Origin: Salipiger sp. IMCC34102
GTDB taxonomy: Bacteria; Pseudomonadota; Alphaproteobacteria; Rhodobacterales; Rhodobacteraceae
Reading direction: 5' to 3'
DNA length: 64,000 nt
NCBI RefSeq assembly: GCF_004145405.1
Contig: NZ_SELQ01000007.1
Coordinates: forward strand, 1 to 64,000
Below, one piece after another: positions 52,676 to 61,269 of the stretch; positions within the stretch are counted from its first letter, which is position 1; each line of letters starts with the position of its first letter. The translations under genes were made by a program, and so were the position numbers. A model generated the notes under the pieces. The model saw only the letters and a program-made list of their open reading frames with translations. It searched no databases and was not told the DNA's origin.

Positions 52676-53974
52676 TCAGTTCGACGCGGTGCGGCCGAAA
52701 CGCTCCAGCAGCTCGTTGCCCTCGGTCTCGATGATCTCAAAGGCTTCGCTCACCTCGACCTCGTCCGAGAAGATGCGGTTGAACTCGCGCTCCATCACGG
52801 TGCGGATCTGCGGGTAGAAGCCCATCCGGTAACCGCTGGTCCATTCGCCGCCGTCCAGCTGCAACTGCTGGATGCCGATTTCGGCGACGGGCTGCTCCTC
52901 GTAGTAGCCCTCGTCGCGCGCCATCTCGTAGGCGGCTTCGGTGATCGGCACGTAGCCCGTGTTCTTGTGGTAGTAGACCTGCACCTCGGGCGAGGTCAGG
53001 AAGGTGAAGAACTGCGCGGTGCAGGTGTTCTCTTCCTCGGGGTGGCCCGCCATCGCGAAGAGCGCCGCACCGCCGATGAAGCTTTGCGTGCCCGCGCCCT
53101 CGATGCCGTCCCAGTAGGGCATGAACACGGCCGAGAAGTCGTCCGACATCGACTGCTGGAGACCGCCGAACGAACCCGACGAGCCGATCCACATGGCGCT
53201 TTCGCCTTCCTCAAAGGGACGCAGGTTGTCGCCCCAGCCTGCACCGTAGAAACCGAAGAGACCGTCGTCGGCCCATTCCTTCAGCTTCTCGAACATCATC
53301 ACCTGCTCTTCGTCGGTGACCATGATCTCGGTCCCGTCGATGGCGTCGTAGCCGTTGTTGTTGCTCGCGAACTGCAGGTTGTTACGCGACTTGAAGTTCT
53401 CGACCATCATCCAGGTCAACTGCGAGGCGGTCAGCGGCAGGTAGCCGGCCTCTTTCAGCGCGGGCGCGATCTCTTCGAACTCTTCCCAGGTCTCGGGCGG
53501 CTGCACGCCGGCCTCTTCGAAGGCGGCGGTGTTGTAGTACATGATCGGCGCCGACGAGTTGAAGGGCATGCCGATGAACTTGCCGTCCGAGTCGGCATAG
53601 AAGCCGCGCACGCCGGGGATGAAGGCCTCGCGGTCGAAGGATTCACCGGCTTCCAGGATCAAATCCTCGGCGGCGATGGTCGCGCCCTCGGCCGAGATGA
53701 TCGTCGCCGCACCGGCGTCGAAGACCTGCAGGATGTTGGGCTGCTCGCCCGAGCGGAAGGCGGCGATGCCGGAGGACAGCGCTTCCTCGTAGGTTCCGCG
53801 GGAGATCGGCGTCAGGTTGCACTGGTCCTGCGCGTCGTTGAACTGCTGCGAGATCTCGTTGATGACCTCGCCGTTGCGGCCGCCCATGCCGTGCCACCAG
53901 CTGATGTCCGTGGCGGCCATTGCCGTCGTTGCGGTCAGGATGGAACCGATCGCGATGCTCGTCGTTTTGATCAT
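52676..53974 (-). CDS. ugpB: sn-Glycerol-3-phosphate periplasmic binding protein UgpB
   Basis: The 432-residue protein has a signal peptide (MIKTTSIAIGSILTATTAMAA). UgpB signatures follow: ISWWHGMGGRNGEVINEI at the mature start, SRGTYEEALSSGIAAFRSG and the C-terminal QIRTVMEREFNRIF. It binds glycerol-3-phosphate or glycerophosphodiesters in the periplasm. It is the first gene of the leftward ugpBAEC operon. The promoter region upstream contains inverted repeats and a weak PHO-box-like motif. Confidence 0.92.
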   Translation of the reverse strand: MIKTTSIAIGSILTATTAMAATDISWWHGMGGRNGEVINEISQQFNDAQDQCNLTPISRGTYEEALSSGIAAFRSGEQPNILQVFDAGAATIISAEGATIAAEDLILEAGESFDREAFIPGVRGFYADSDGKFIGMPFNSSAPIMYYNTAAFEEAGVQPPETWEEFEEIAPALKEAGYLPLTASQLTWMMVENFKSRNNLQFASNNNGYDAIDGTEIMVTDEEQVMMFEKLKEWADDGLFGFYGAGWGDNLRPFEEGESAMWIGSSGSFGGLQQSMSDDFSAVFMPYWDGIEGAGTQSFIGGAALFAMAGHPEEENTCTAQFFTFLTSPEVQVYYHKNTGYVPITEAAYEMARDEGYYEEQPVAEIGIQQLQLDGGEWTSGYRMGFYPQIRTVMEREFNRIFSDEVEVSEAFEIIETEGNELLERFGRTASN

Positions 53975-54039
53975 GAGACCCTCGTTGTGTTGCTCGAGGC
54001 TCTCCTATGGCGGGAATGTAACGGATTTCTCTCGCTTTC

Positions 54040-54056
54040 GTGAATGCCTTGTAACA
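54040..54056 (-). promoter_or_regulatory. Weak PHO-box-like direct repeat upstream of ugpB
   Basis: On the minus strand TGTTAC-AAGGC-ATTCAC shows two 6-mers 11 bp apart, the spacing of PhoB direct repeats (TGTCAY-N5-TGTCAY), with one and two mismatches. ugp operons are commonly controlled by phosphate starvation. The match is weak and chance is possible. Confidence 0.25.
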
Positions 54057-54091
54057 ACCAGCCCGGCTGCCGCGGCGTCAAGCGAGACGGG

Positions 54092-54144
54092 GTTTTGACG
54101 ACTGCATTCTGCCACCCCCTCATGGGTCGCCGCGACGTCAAAAC
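54092..54144. promoter_or_regulatory. Widely spaced inverted repeat GTTTTGACG/CGTCAAAAC
   Basis: GTTTTGACG at 54092-54100 and CGTCAAAAC at 54136-54144 are exact inverted copies about four helix turns apart, roughly 120-170 bp upstream of ugpB. They could be paired operators of one regulator or a long-loop hairpin. Confidence 0.35.
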
Positions 54145-54362
54145 GGATGAAATCGCCGAGATTCGGGCCGCTTTCACAGATCCATCCCGTGCGTGCGACC
54201 CGTGCCGGAGGGGTCGAGACCGCAAGTCACGTGCACGGGAAAACCGCGTGACCCGCAGGCAGTGTCGTTTCATGCGAGAAGCCCCGGTGCGCCCGTGACT
54301 TCCTTGGACGACCCTTCGAACCGGTCCCGCGTTGGTCTCTCGGGGCGGGGGCACGCCCCTTC

Positions 54363-54962
54363 TCACCACATGCGCGTGCGTGCGTAGTCCGGGTAGTCCG
54401 CGTCGTAGGCGCGTGCATCGGTTTCGCCGTCCGCCTCGCGCAGCAGCTCGCCCGCCGTGGGCAGACCGTTCGATCGGTCCTCGCCGGTCCAGAGATCGGC
54501 GCGCATAATCGCCTTGGCGCACTGGAAGTAGACCTCGTGAACCGAAACCACGACCACGCTGAGGGGGTGCTTGCCGGACTGGCTGAAACCCTGGACCGTG
54601 TCGGCATCCGTCGTGACGATCCCGGTGCCGTTCACGCGCACCACGCTGGTGCTGCCGGGCACCATGAACATCAGGCTGACCCGCCCGTCGCGCGCGATGT
54701 TGCGCAAGCTGTCGAGCCGGTTGTTGCCCTTCCAGTCGGGCAGCAGCACGGTCCTGTCGTCGGCGATCCGAACCACCGGCCCCGCATCCCCGCGTGGCGA
54801 TCCATCGGTCCCCTCCGGCCCGACGGTCGAGACGACGACGAAGCGCGACTTGGCGATCCACGCCCGGTAGGAGGGTGTCAGGTGATCCTGCACCTTGGTC
54901 AGCGATCTCTCGCTGGGCGCGCCGTAAAGCGCATCGAGGTCGTCCACGCTCAGCGGTGTCAT
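54363..54962 (-). CDS. Pyridoxamine 5'-phosphate oxidase-family FMN protein
   Basis: ATG 54962 (MTPLSVDDLDALYGAPSERS) overlaps the plsC-like stop by 4 nt. The 199-residue split-barrel protein has SRFVVVSTVGPEGTDGSPRGDAG and LPDWKGNNRLDSLRNI, typical of the MSMEG_1061-like PPOX subgroup. Such proteins bind FMN or F420-like flavins and reduce or oxidise small molecules; the substrate is unknown. It ends the ftsE-ftsX-plsC chain. Confidence 0.83.
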   Translation of the reverse strand: MTPLSVDDLDALYGAPSERSLTKVQDHLTPSYRAWIAKSRFVVVSTVGPEGTDGSPRGDAGPVVRIADDRTVLLPDWKGNNRLDSLRNIARDGRVSLMFMVPGSTSVVRVNGTGIVTTDADTVQGFSQSGKHPLSVVVVSVHEVYFQCAKAIMRADLWTGEDRSNGLPTAGELLREADGETDARAYDADYPDYARTRMW

Positions 54963-55732
54963 ACGGGCGGTCCTTCCATCTCCGGCGGGTCGGGCGGGCG
55001 CCGTGTCAGCATCAGGCCCGCTTCGCGCGCCAAGGCGTTCGAGCGGGTCTCGATCACCTCTTCGAGCTGCTGCAGGAAGACGCGCGAGGTCAGTCCCGGG
55101 GCGATCGGATCGCAGAACTCGAAGACGGCGCGCCCGGGCTTGCGGTAGATGCCGCGCTTGGGCCAGAAGACGCCCACGTTGGTGGCGACCGGCACGCAAG
55201 GCTGGTTCATGTCCATGTAGAGCGCGGCCGTCCCCTTCTTGTAAGGAGCCATGACGCCGGGGGCGACGCGGGTGCCCTGCGGATAGATGCAAAGCTGCCC
55301 CGGCAGGGCATCGCCCGCCTTCACCCGCGCCAGCATGTCCTTGATCGCCTGGGATTTCTTGCCGCGATCGACGGGGATGCAGCCCGCGCGATAGGCAAAG
55401 AACCCCAGCACCGGCGCGTAGAGCAGCAGGCGCTTCATGATGAACCGCGGTCGCGGCAGGACCTGGTAGATCGCCATCACGTCCATGAAGCTCTGGTGCT
55501 TGGCCGCGATCATGCAGCCGGTGGTAGGCGGCGTGCCGCGAAACTCGAACCGCAGGCCGATCATCCAGCCCGCCATCCACATCACCGCGCGGGCATACCA
55601 TTGGCAGGTGTTGCGCGCCCCGTCGGCGTGCAGCAAGGCATAGGGCAGGAACACGATCCCCATCACCGCCATCAGAAGGTAGGATACGGCGCTGAACACG
55701 AGCGAGCGCATCCACTGCAGTGCATATCTCAT
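54959..55732 (-). CDS. plsC: 1-Acyl-sn-glycerol-3-phosphate acyltransferase (PlsC family)
   Basis: ATG 55732 (MRYALQWMRSLVFSAVSYLL) overlaps the ftsX stop by 4 nt. The 257-residue membrane-associated enzyme has the acyltransferase motifs KHQSFMDVMA (HX4D), CIPVDRGKK and LCIYPQGTRV. It makes phosphatidic acid from lysophosphatidate. The first 40 residues form membrane helices. Confidence 0.9.
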   Translation of the reverse strand: MRYALQWMRSLVFSAVSYLLMAVMGIVFLPYALLHADGARNTCQWYARAVMWMAGWMIGLRFEFRGTPPTTGCMIAAKHQSFMDVMAIYQVLPRPRFIMKRLLLYAPVLGFFAYRAGCIPVDRGKKSQAIKDMLARVKAGDALPGQLCIYPQGTRVAPGVMAPYKKGTAALYMDMNQPCVPVATNVGVFWPKRGIYRKPGRAVFEFCDPIAPGLTSRVFLQQLEEVIETRSNALAREAGLMLTRRPPDPPEMEGPPV

Positions 55733-56631
55733 AGATGGGACCTCAAGGTGGCGTTGGCCGCAAGCCGCGTGGCGAGAAAGGCGATGACGGCACACAGGAC
55801 CGGGATCAGCAGCGGCACCAGCCAGCCCGGGCCCGTGAAGCCAAGCCCGGTCAGGAAACCGTCCGCCGGCCCTTCGGGAATGAGCAGGATACAGGCCATC
55901 CCCGCCGCGGTTCCGGCGACGGCACCGGCGGCGGCCCGCAGGGTGAAGCGGCGCACGAAGGCCCGCGCGATGTAGCTGTCGCGCGCCCCCACCAGTCGCA
56001 GCACTCGGATGACCTGCGCATTGGCCGACAGCGCCGATTGCGCGGCCAGCGTGACCATGGCCGCCAGCGCGCCCAGGATCAGCAGCAGGGCCGCCCAGCC
56101 CAGCGTGCGCAGCCGGTTGGCCGCGTCGACCAGCGGATCGCGCCAGCGGGTGTGATCGTCGAGGACGGCGCCGGGCACCTCGGCCTGCAGGCGCGCGCGC
56201 AGACCGGTGGCGTCGTAACCCGCCTCGGTCTCGACGATCTCGATCAGTTGCGGCATCGGCAGCGCGTCGAGCGGCAGGTCCGGGCCGAACCACGGTTCCA
56301 GCAGCGCCTGCTCCTCGGCTTCGGTCAGCGCCCGCGCCTCGGCGATGCCGGGGGTCTGCTCGAGCACCTGCAGGGCAGCGGCGGTCTGCGCCTCCACCTC
56401 CACCGCGGGGGCGGAGATGCGCAACGTCGAGGTGCGCGCCAGTTCCTGCGCCCAGCGGTCCGCCAGCCGCCCGGAAGAGACCGAGAACGCAAGTGCGAAG
56501 ACCGCGAGAAAGGCCATCGCGGCGGCAGTGAACACCGTCAGGCGTGCCGTGAACCCGGAGGGCGGAACCGCGCGATCCGCCTGGCCGTCGCCGCGCAGCA
56601 GGGTCCAGAGCGCAGACAACCGTCCGGTCAC
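55729..56631 (-). CDS. ftsX: Cell division protein FtsX-like permease
   Basis: A GTG at 56631 overlaps the ftsE stop (GTGA). The 300-residue product has one membrane helix near residue 35, a periplasmic domain (to about residue 165), and three C-terminal helices with the FtsX core VIRVLRLVGARDSYIARAF. FtsX with FtsE regulates peptidoglycan hydrolases at the division site. Upstream in-frame sequence overlaps ftsE and is not used. Confidence 0.87.
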   Translation of the reverse strand: MTGRLSALWTLLRGDGQADRAVPPSGFTARLTVFTAAAMAFLAVFALAFSVSSGRLADRWAQELARTSTLRISAPAVEVEAQTAAALQVLEQTPGIAEARALTEAEEQALLEPWFGPDLPLDALPMPQLIEIVETEAGYDATGLRARLQAEVPGAVLDDHTRWRDPLVDAANRLRTLGWAALLLILGALAAMVTLAAQSALSANAQVIRVLRLVGARDSYIARAFVRRFTLRAAAGAVAGTAAGMACILLIPEGPADGFLTGLGFTGPGWLVPLLIPVLCAVIAFLATRLAANATLRSHL

Positions 56632-57299
56632 AACGTCACCCCCGACTCCAGCCGTCCCCGCGTCAATCGCAGAAGCTGTGCGTTCACCTGCGACTTGGCC
56701 GCGCGGATCAGGTTCAGATCGTGGGTCGCGATCAGCACCGTCTTGCCCATGCGGTTGAGTTCCACCAGCAAGGTCAGCAGCCGCTGCGACATCTCCCAGT
56801 CGACGTTGCCGGTGGGCTCGTCGGCCACGATCACGTCGGGCGACGTGATGACCGCGCGCGCCAGGGCCGCGCGCTGGCGCTCCCCGCCGGAAAGCTGCGG
56901 CGGCGTCTGGTTCGCCTGCCGCGTCAGGCCGACCCAGCCGATCAGATCGTCGAGGTTCTGCGCCGCCTCGTCGGCCCGGCCGGAGACCTGCAACGGCAGC
57001 GCCACGTTCTCGGCCACGGGCAGATGGTCGAGGAACTGGCAATCCTGGTGCACCACGCCGATCCGACGCCGCGTGAGCGCCATCTGGTCGCGGCTCATCT
57101 CCGCTGCGTCCTGACCGAAGAGGGCCACCCGTCCCGACGTCGCCAGAAGATCTCCGTAGATCAGCTTCAGCAGCGTGGTCTTGCCTGCCCCGGACGGCCC
57201 GGTGAGAAACAGGAAGGACCCCGGTTGCACCGAAAGCGACAGGTCCGCGAACAGCGTGTCGCCCCCGTAGGCGTAGGATACGTCCTCTAGTTCGATCAC
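56628..57299 (-). CDS. ftsE: Cell division ATP-binding protein FtsE
   Basis: A GTG start at 57299 gives (M)IELEDVSYAYGGDTLFADL. The 223-residue ATPase has Walker A GPSGAGKTT, signature LSGGERQRAALARA, Walker B VIVADEPTGNVD and switch THDLNLI. It overlaps ftsX by 4 nt. It is divergent from a zinc-ribbon membrane protein gene, with about 150 nt between. Confidence 0.9.
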   Translation of the reverse strand: MIELEDVSYAYGGDTLFADLSLSVQPGSFLFLTGPSGAGKTTLLKLIYGDLLATSGRVALFGQDAAEMSRDQMALTRRRIGVVHQDCQFLDHLPVAENVALPLQVSGRADEAAQNLDDLIGWVGLTRQANQTPPQLSGGERQRAALARAVITSPDVIVADEPTGNVDWEMSQRLLTLLVELNRMGKTVLIATHDLNLIRAAKSQVNAQLLRLTRGRLESGVTL

Positions 57300-57450
57300 C
57301 GACGGCCCCGCCTCGTTTTCGGTCGCCCTGTTTTGCCTAAATCTGCAACAGGTTACAATGCAAACCGCGCCGCTCCCTTTCCCGCGAGGTTCGGCAAGGC
57401 TAGTCTTGTCCCAGTCGGTCCGGGTCGGGCGGCGTATCGAGAGGTCCACC

Positions 57451-58467
57451 ATGGCGAGCATCCGGTTGATCTGCCCCAATTGCGGCGCAACCTACGAGAT
57501 CGAGGCCAGCGCGATCCCCGACACCGGGCGAGACGTGCAATGTTCCAACTGCGCCCACATCTGGTTCGAGGAACCGACCCGTCCCTTGGCCGAGGACACG
57601 GCGACGGCGGACCCAAGCGCCCCACCCGCCGAGCACGACACGCCGCCGAGCGGCGCGAAGGCAGCGGCAGAGGTCGAGGCCAACCCCACGGCGGCCTTCG
57701 GTCCTGAAAGTGCCGCGTCGCCAGACGATTCACCCGAACCGGGGCCGACGGTCAGCCGCCGCCCGACGATTTCGGTCAAAAGGCGCGCCGTAACCCCGGT
57801 CGAGCCCTCGGGCGATGATGATACGGCGACCGGCGCAGACCGCGCGGCGGATGTCCCATCCCCCGAGCCCGCGCCCGTGGCGGCATCCGCCGGCATCGAT
57901 ACCACGGCAGAAGCGACCGAGGACGGCCCGACCCCGCCCGCCGTCCAGTCGTCGCGCCGCACGCTCGATTCGTCCATCGCCGAGATCCTGCGCGAAGAGG
58001 CCGCGCGCGAAGAAGCCGCGCGCCGGGCCGAGGCCGGGGCCGCCGACCCCTTCGAAGAGCAGGGCGACCTGGCCCTCGACCCGCCGCCCGCGGCACCGGT
58101 CGAACCCCGCCGGGCCGAGGCGCGCGCCGATCGTCCGCGCAGCACGCCCGAGGTGGCGACCGGGAAAAGCCGCGGCGACGTCTTTCCCGACATCGAGGAG
58201 ATCAACTCCTCGCTCGATACGCATCGCGTCACCGACCCCGACCTTTATGACGATCACGCGAAGACCAGATCGCGGCGCGGCGGGTTCCTGACCGTGCTGG
58301 GGTTGATCGTGCTGGCGATGCTGGTCTACGCGATGGCCGACGAGATCGGTCAGTCCCTGCCCGCGCTCGCGGATCCGCTGGACGGTTACGTCGATGTCGT
58401 GGATGTGGCGCGTCTCTGGCTCGACGCACAGGCCCGCGCGCTGGCGGATCTTCTCAACGCGGGCTGA
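57451..58467 (+). CDS. Zinc-ribbon (MJ0042-type) single-pass membrane protein
   Basis: ATG 57451 gives MASIRLICPNCGATYEIEAS. The N-terminal zinc ribbon has CPNC (residues 8-11) and CSNC (about 31-34) followed by AHIWF. A long acidic, Pro/Ala-rich, probably disordered stretch follows (about residues 45-250), then one membrane helix near residue 285 (GFLTVLGLIVLAMLVYAMAD) and a short amphipathic tail. Such proteins are common in Rhodobacteraceae beside ftsEX; the function is unknown. Confidence 0.75.
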   Translation: MASIRLICPNCGATYEIEASAIPDTGRDVQCSNCAHIWFEEPTRPLAEDTATADPSAPPAEHDTPPSGAKAAAEVEANPTAAFGPESAASPDDSPEPGPTVSRRPTISVKRRAVTPVEPSGDDDTATGADRAADVPSPEPAPVAASAGIDTTAEATEDGPTPPAVQSSRRTLDSSIAEILREEAAREEAARRAEAGAADPFEEQGDLALDPPPAAPVEPRRAEARADRPRSTPEVATGKSRGDVFPDIEEINSSLDTHRVTDPDLYDDHAKTRSRRGGFLTVLGLIVLAMLVYAMADEIGQSLPALADPLDGYVDVVDVARLWLDAQARALADLLNAG

Positions 58468-58612
58468 GGGGCCTTCGCCGCGTGCCGTCCCGCCATTGGC
58501 CGGGTACGGAACACAAGGCGCACCGGTTTTCACGCTCTTACAGACCGTTTTCCCCGACGGTGTTTATCACGGCCCGGACAATGGCCGGCCCCGCGGCCTT
58601 TCGTGAGCGGCC

Positions 58613-61192
58613 CTAGAACCGATCCAGCAACCGGTTGAGATAATCCCGCTCGACCTGCGGGCGGTCCTGCTCTCCCGAGCGGCGGCGGAGTTCGTTGAGG
58701 AGATCCTCCGCCCGGCGGTAGGTGTCTTCGCCTTGCAGCATGTTCTCGTCGCTGCCGAACTGACCCGAATTGCCCAGCTGACGGCCCAGCGGATCGCGGC
58801 GGGAGGGCTGGACGTCGCCGCGCGCCTCGCCTTCGGCCTGGCCCTGGCCGGGTTGCTGGTCGTTTTCGGCCAAGGCCTCTCCCAGCGCGCGCATCCCGTC
58901 TCGCAACGCGTCGAGCGCTTCGGCCTGCCGGTCGATCGCCCCGCCCAGATCACCGTCGCGCAAGGCGTCCTCGGCGCGGTCCATCGCCCCTTCGGCCCGG
59001 TCGAGGCTGCGGCCCGCCCGGTCCCCTTCCTCGCCGCCGATGCCGGGAATCTGCCCGCGCTGGCGGTTCAACTCGTCACGCAGGGCTTGTTGACGTTGGG
59101 CGAGGCTTTCGCCGTCCTGCCCGGGCTGGCCCGGACCGCCCTGACCCTCTTGCGGTTCGCCGCCGGGCTGGCCTGGCGCGCCCGGTTGCCCCGGCTGCTG
59201 GCCCTGCCCCGGTTGCTGTCCGGGCTGCTGTCCTTGCTGCCCCTGGCCCGGCTGTCCGGGCTGCTGTCCTTGCTGGCCGGGCTGTTGGCCCTGCTCCGGA
59301 CGGCGCTGGCGCTGCAGGTCGCGGAATGCGTCGTCCGACAGCTCCTGCTGCTCGCGCAACGTGTCGGCCAGATCCTGCATCGACTGCTCACCGGGCGTGC
59401 GCGGCCCGTCACCCTGCCCGTCACCTTGCGTGATACGCATGTTCTCGAGCATCTGGTTGAGCTGTTCCATCAGCGCCTGCGCCTCGGCCATGCGCCCTTC
59501 CTGCATCAGCTCCTCGATGCGGTCCATCATCGCCTGCAGCTGATCCTGGCTCATCTCGGTCGAGTTCTCGGACATGTCGGGCTGGTCGGTGCCATCCTCG
59601 CCCGGCTCCATCTGGTCGGCCAGCATCTGCATGTAGTCGTCGGTAGCGGCGCGCAGCTCGTCCATCAGCTCCGCGATCTCCGCCTCCGAGGCACCGTTAC
59701 GCATCGCCTCTTCCAGCCGCTCCTGCGCCCGGCGCAGGCGTTCGCGGGCGTCGGCCAGCGTGCCGTCCTCCAGCTGGATCGCAAGATCCCACATCGCCTG
59801 CACCAGCTCCGCCTCGTTCTCTTCCGAAAGACCGGACTCGTTGAACGATTCCAGCCGCCGGATGATCTGGCGCAGTCGCAGGTAGGTCGTATCGTTGGTG
59901 AAGATATCCTCTGGCAGGTAGCTGATGGACCGCAGCACGCGGGCGACGCGGGGGCCGTTGTCGTGGCTCCACATCAGGTCGCGGCGCTGTTCGATCACGG
60001 CGCGGGCCATCGGCTGGAAGAACCGGCGCCCCGGCAAGGTCAGCGGTGTCGCAGCACTGGAGCCTTCGTTGCCCGCGGCGTCCGTCACCGTCAACGTCAG
60101 CGTCACCGGCAGGTTCGCGAGCGGATGCTGGGACAGGTTGTCGATCAGCGCTTCCTCGAACTCGGCGCGGTCGCCGCCGAAGGGCATCGGCAGGTCCAGC
60201 ACCAGCGGCTCCACCGGGTCCGGCGCGACCGCCAGCCCGTAGCTGCGCTCCACCGCGTCGAGGTCGAGCGCTATGGTCGCGACTCCGGTTTCCACCCCGT
60301 AATCGTCCGAGGCGGTGAAGGGCTGGCTCAACTCGCCCATGGCGTCGGCCTCGATCTCGCCCGAAAGCGCGACCTCGGGGGCGGCATCGGCGATCACCTC
60401 GATCTGCCAGGCCGCGCCGCCGGGCCCGTCGATCGAGAGGATACCCGGAGAGGCCACCGTGAAGCTTTGCTGCGGCTCAGAGGCGGGGGGAATCTCCTCG
60501 GTGCGATCCGACACGGTCTCGGTCACGGTCAGCGCGCCGACCTCGCCGTAAAGCCGCAGGGTGATGTCCGACCCCGCCGGCACGGCCAGCGGACCCGGCG
60601 GCTGGTCGGCAAGGTAGAGCGTCGGCTTGCCGGTATAGGCGGGCGGCGCGATCCAGCCTTCCCAGACGGGACCGGTCGCCAGCGCCTCGCCACCTTGCGC
60701 GATGGTGGCGACGCTGCCGATCCGCAGCACGGAGCCGAAGAGCAGCGCGCAGACGAAGAACAGCAGGGCGATGAAGCGCAACCCATAGGGATCGTTCCGG
60801 CTGACGCGCAGATCGCCCGGCACGGCCCGCGCCCCTTCGGAGGCGCGGCGCATCCGGGCCACGTGGGCCTGCCAGACGGCTTCCGAATCCGCGTCGCCCG
60901 ACCCGATGGCCTGGCGATCCGAGAGGGCCGCGATGGGGCGACCGGGCAGGCTGGCGTCCAGACGGGCCGTGGCCTCGGCCCGGCTGGGCCAGCGGAACCG
61001 GCGCGCGCCCCAGATCACCGTGGCGCAGATCGCGACGAGGGATGCGATGGCGAAGGTCCAGAAGACCTCCAGCGGCCAGCGGTCCTGCCAGCCGAACATC
61101 AAGGGCGCGAGGACGACGAAGACCACCGTGCACAACGGCCAGAATGCGCGGGTCGCGCGTTCGGCCACCAGTCCCGCGCGCGTCAGCGACAC
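58613..61192 (-). CDS. TIGR02302-family (DUF4175) membrane protein
   Basis: This 859-residue protein has two or three N-terminal membrane helices, a long extracytoplasmic part (LAVPAGSDITLRLYGEVGAL and similar Ig-like strands) and helical segments. A Gln/Gly/Pro-rich low-complexity tract lies at about residues 655-715 (repeats of GQQPGQ), followed by a charged helical C-terminus. Length, order and position next to lysA match the alphaproteobacterial TIGR02302 family, whose role is unknown. Confidence 0.82.
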   Translation of the reverse strand: MSLTRAGLVAERATRAFWPLCTVVFVVLAPLMFGWQDRWPLEVFWTFAIASLVAICATVIWGARRFRWPSRAEATARLDASLPGRPIAALSDRQAIGSGDADSEAVWQAHVARMRRASEGARAVPGDLRVSRNDPYGLRFIALLFFVCALLFGSVLRIGSVATIAQGGEALATGPVWEGWIAPPAYTGKPTLYLADQPPGPLAVPAGSDITLRLYGEVGALTVTETVSDRTEEIPPASEPQQSFTVASPGILSIDGPGGAAWQIEVIADAAPEVALSGEIEADAMGELSQPFTASDDYGVETGVATIALDLDAVERSYGLAVAPDPVEPLVLDLPMPFGGDRAEFEEALIDNLSQHPLANLPVTLTLTVTDAAGNEGSSAATPLTLPGRRFFQPMARAVIEQRRDLMWSHDNGPRVARVLRSISYLPEDIFTNDTTYLRLRQIIRRLESFNESGLSEENEAELVQAMWDLAIQLEDGTLADARERLRRAQERLEEAMRNGASEAEIAELMDELRAATDDYMQMLADQMEPGEDGTDQPDMSENSTEMSQDQLQAMMDRIEELMQEGRMAEAQALMEQLNQMLENMRITQGDGQGDGPRTPGEQSMQDLADTLREQQELSDDAFRDLQRQRRPEQGQQPGQQGQQPGQPGQGQQGQQPGQQPGQGQQPGQPGAPGQPGGEPQEGQGGPGQPGQDGESLAQRQQALRDELNRQRGQIPGIGGEEGDRAGRSLDRAEGAMDRAEDALRDGDLGGAIDRQAEALDALRDGMRALGEALAENDQQPGQGQAEGEARGDVQPSRRDPLGRQLGNSGQFGSDENMLQGEDTYRRAEDLLNELRRRSGEQDRPQVERDYLNRLLDRF

Positions 61193-61269
61193 GGGCCGTT
61201 TCAGGTGCGGCAGATCGTCGTTCGGATGGGTCAGGCCCGGTCCTCCGGCGCTGGATCAGGCCGTGCGGG

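Larger units (their letters stand above)
53975..54362. other. Upstream region of ugpB without a recognised gene
   Basis: This 388-bp stretch lies between ugpB and the PPOX gene, both leftward. It should hold the ugp promoter. No coding sequence was recognised. Two candidate regulatory motifs are listed separately. The rest shows nothing distinctive. Confidence 0.4.
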
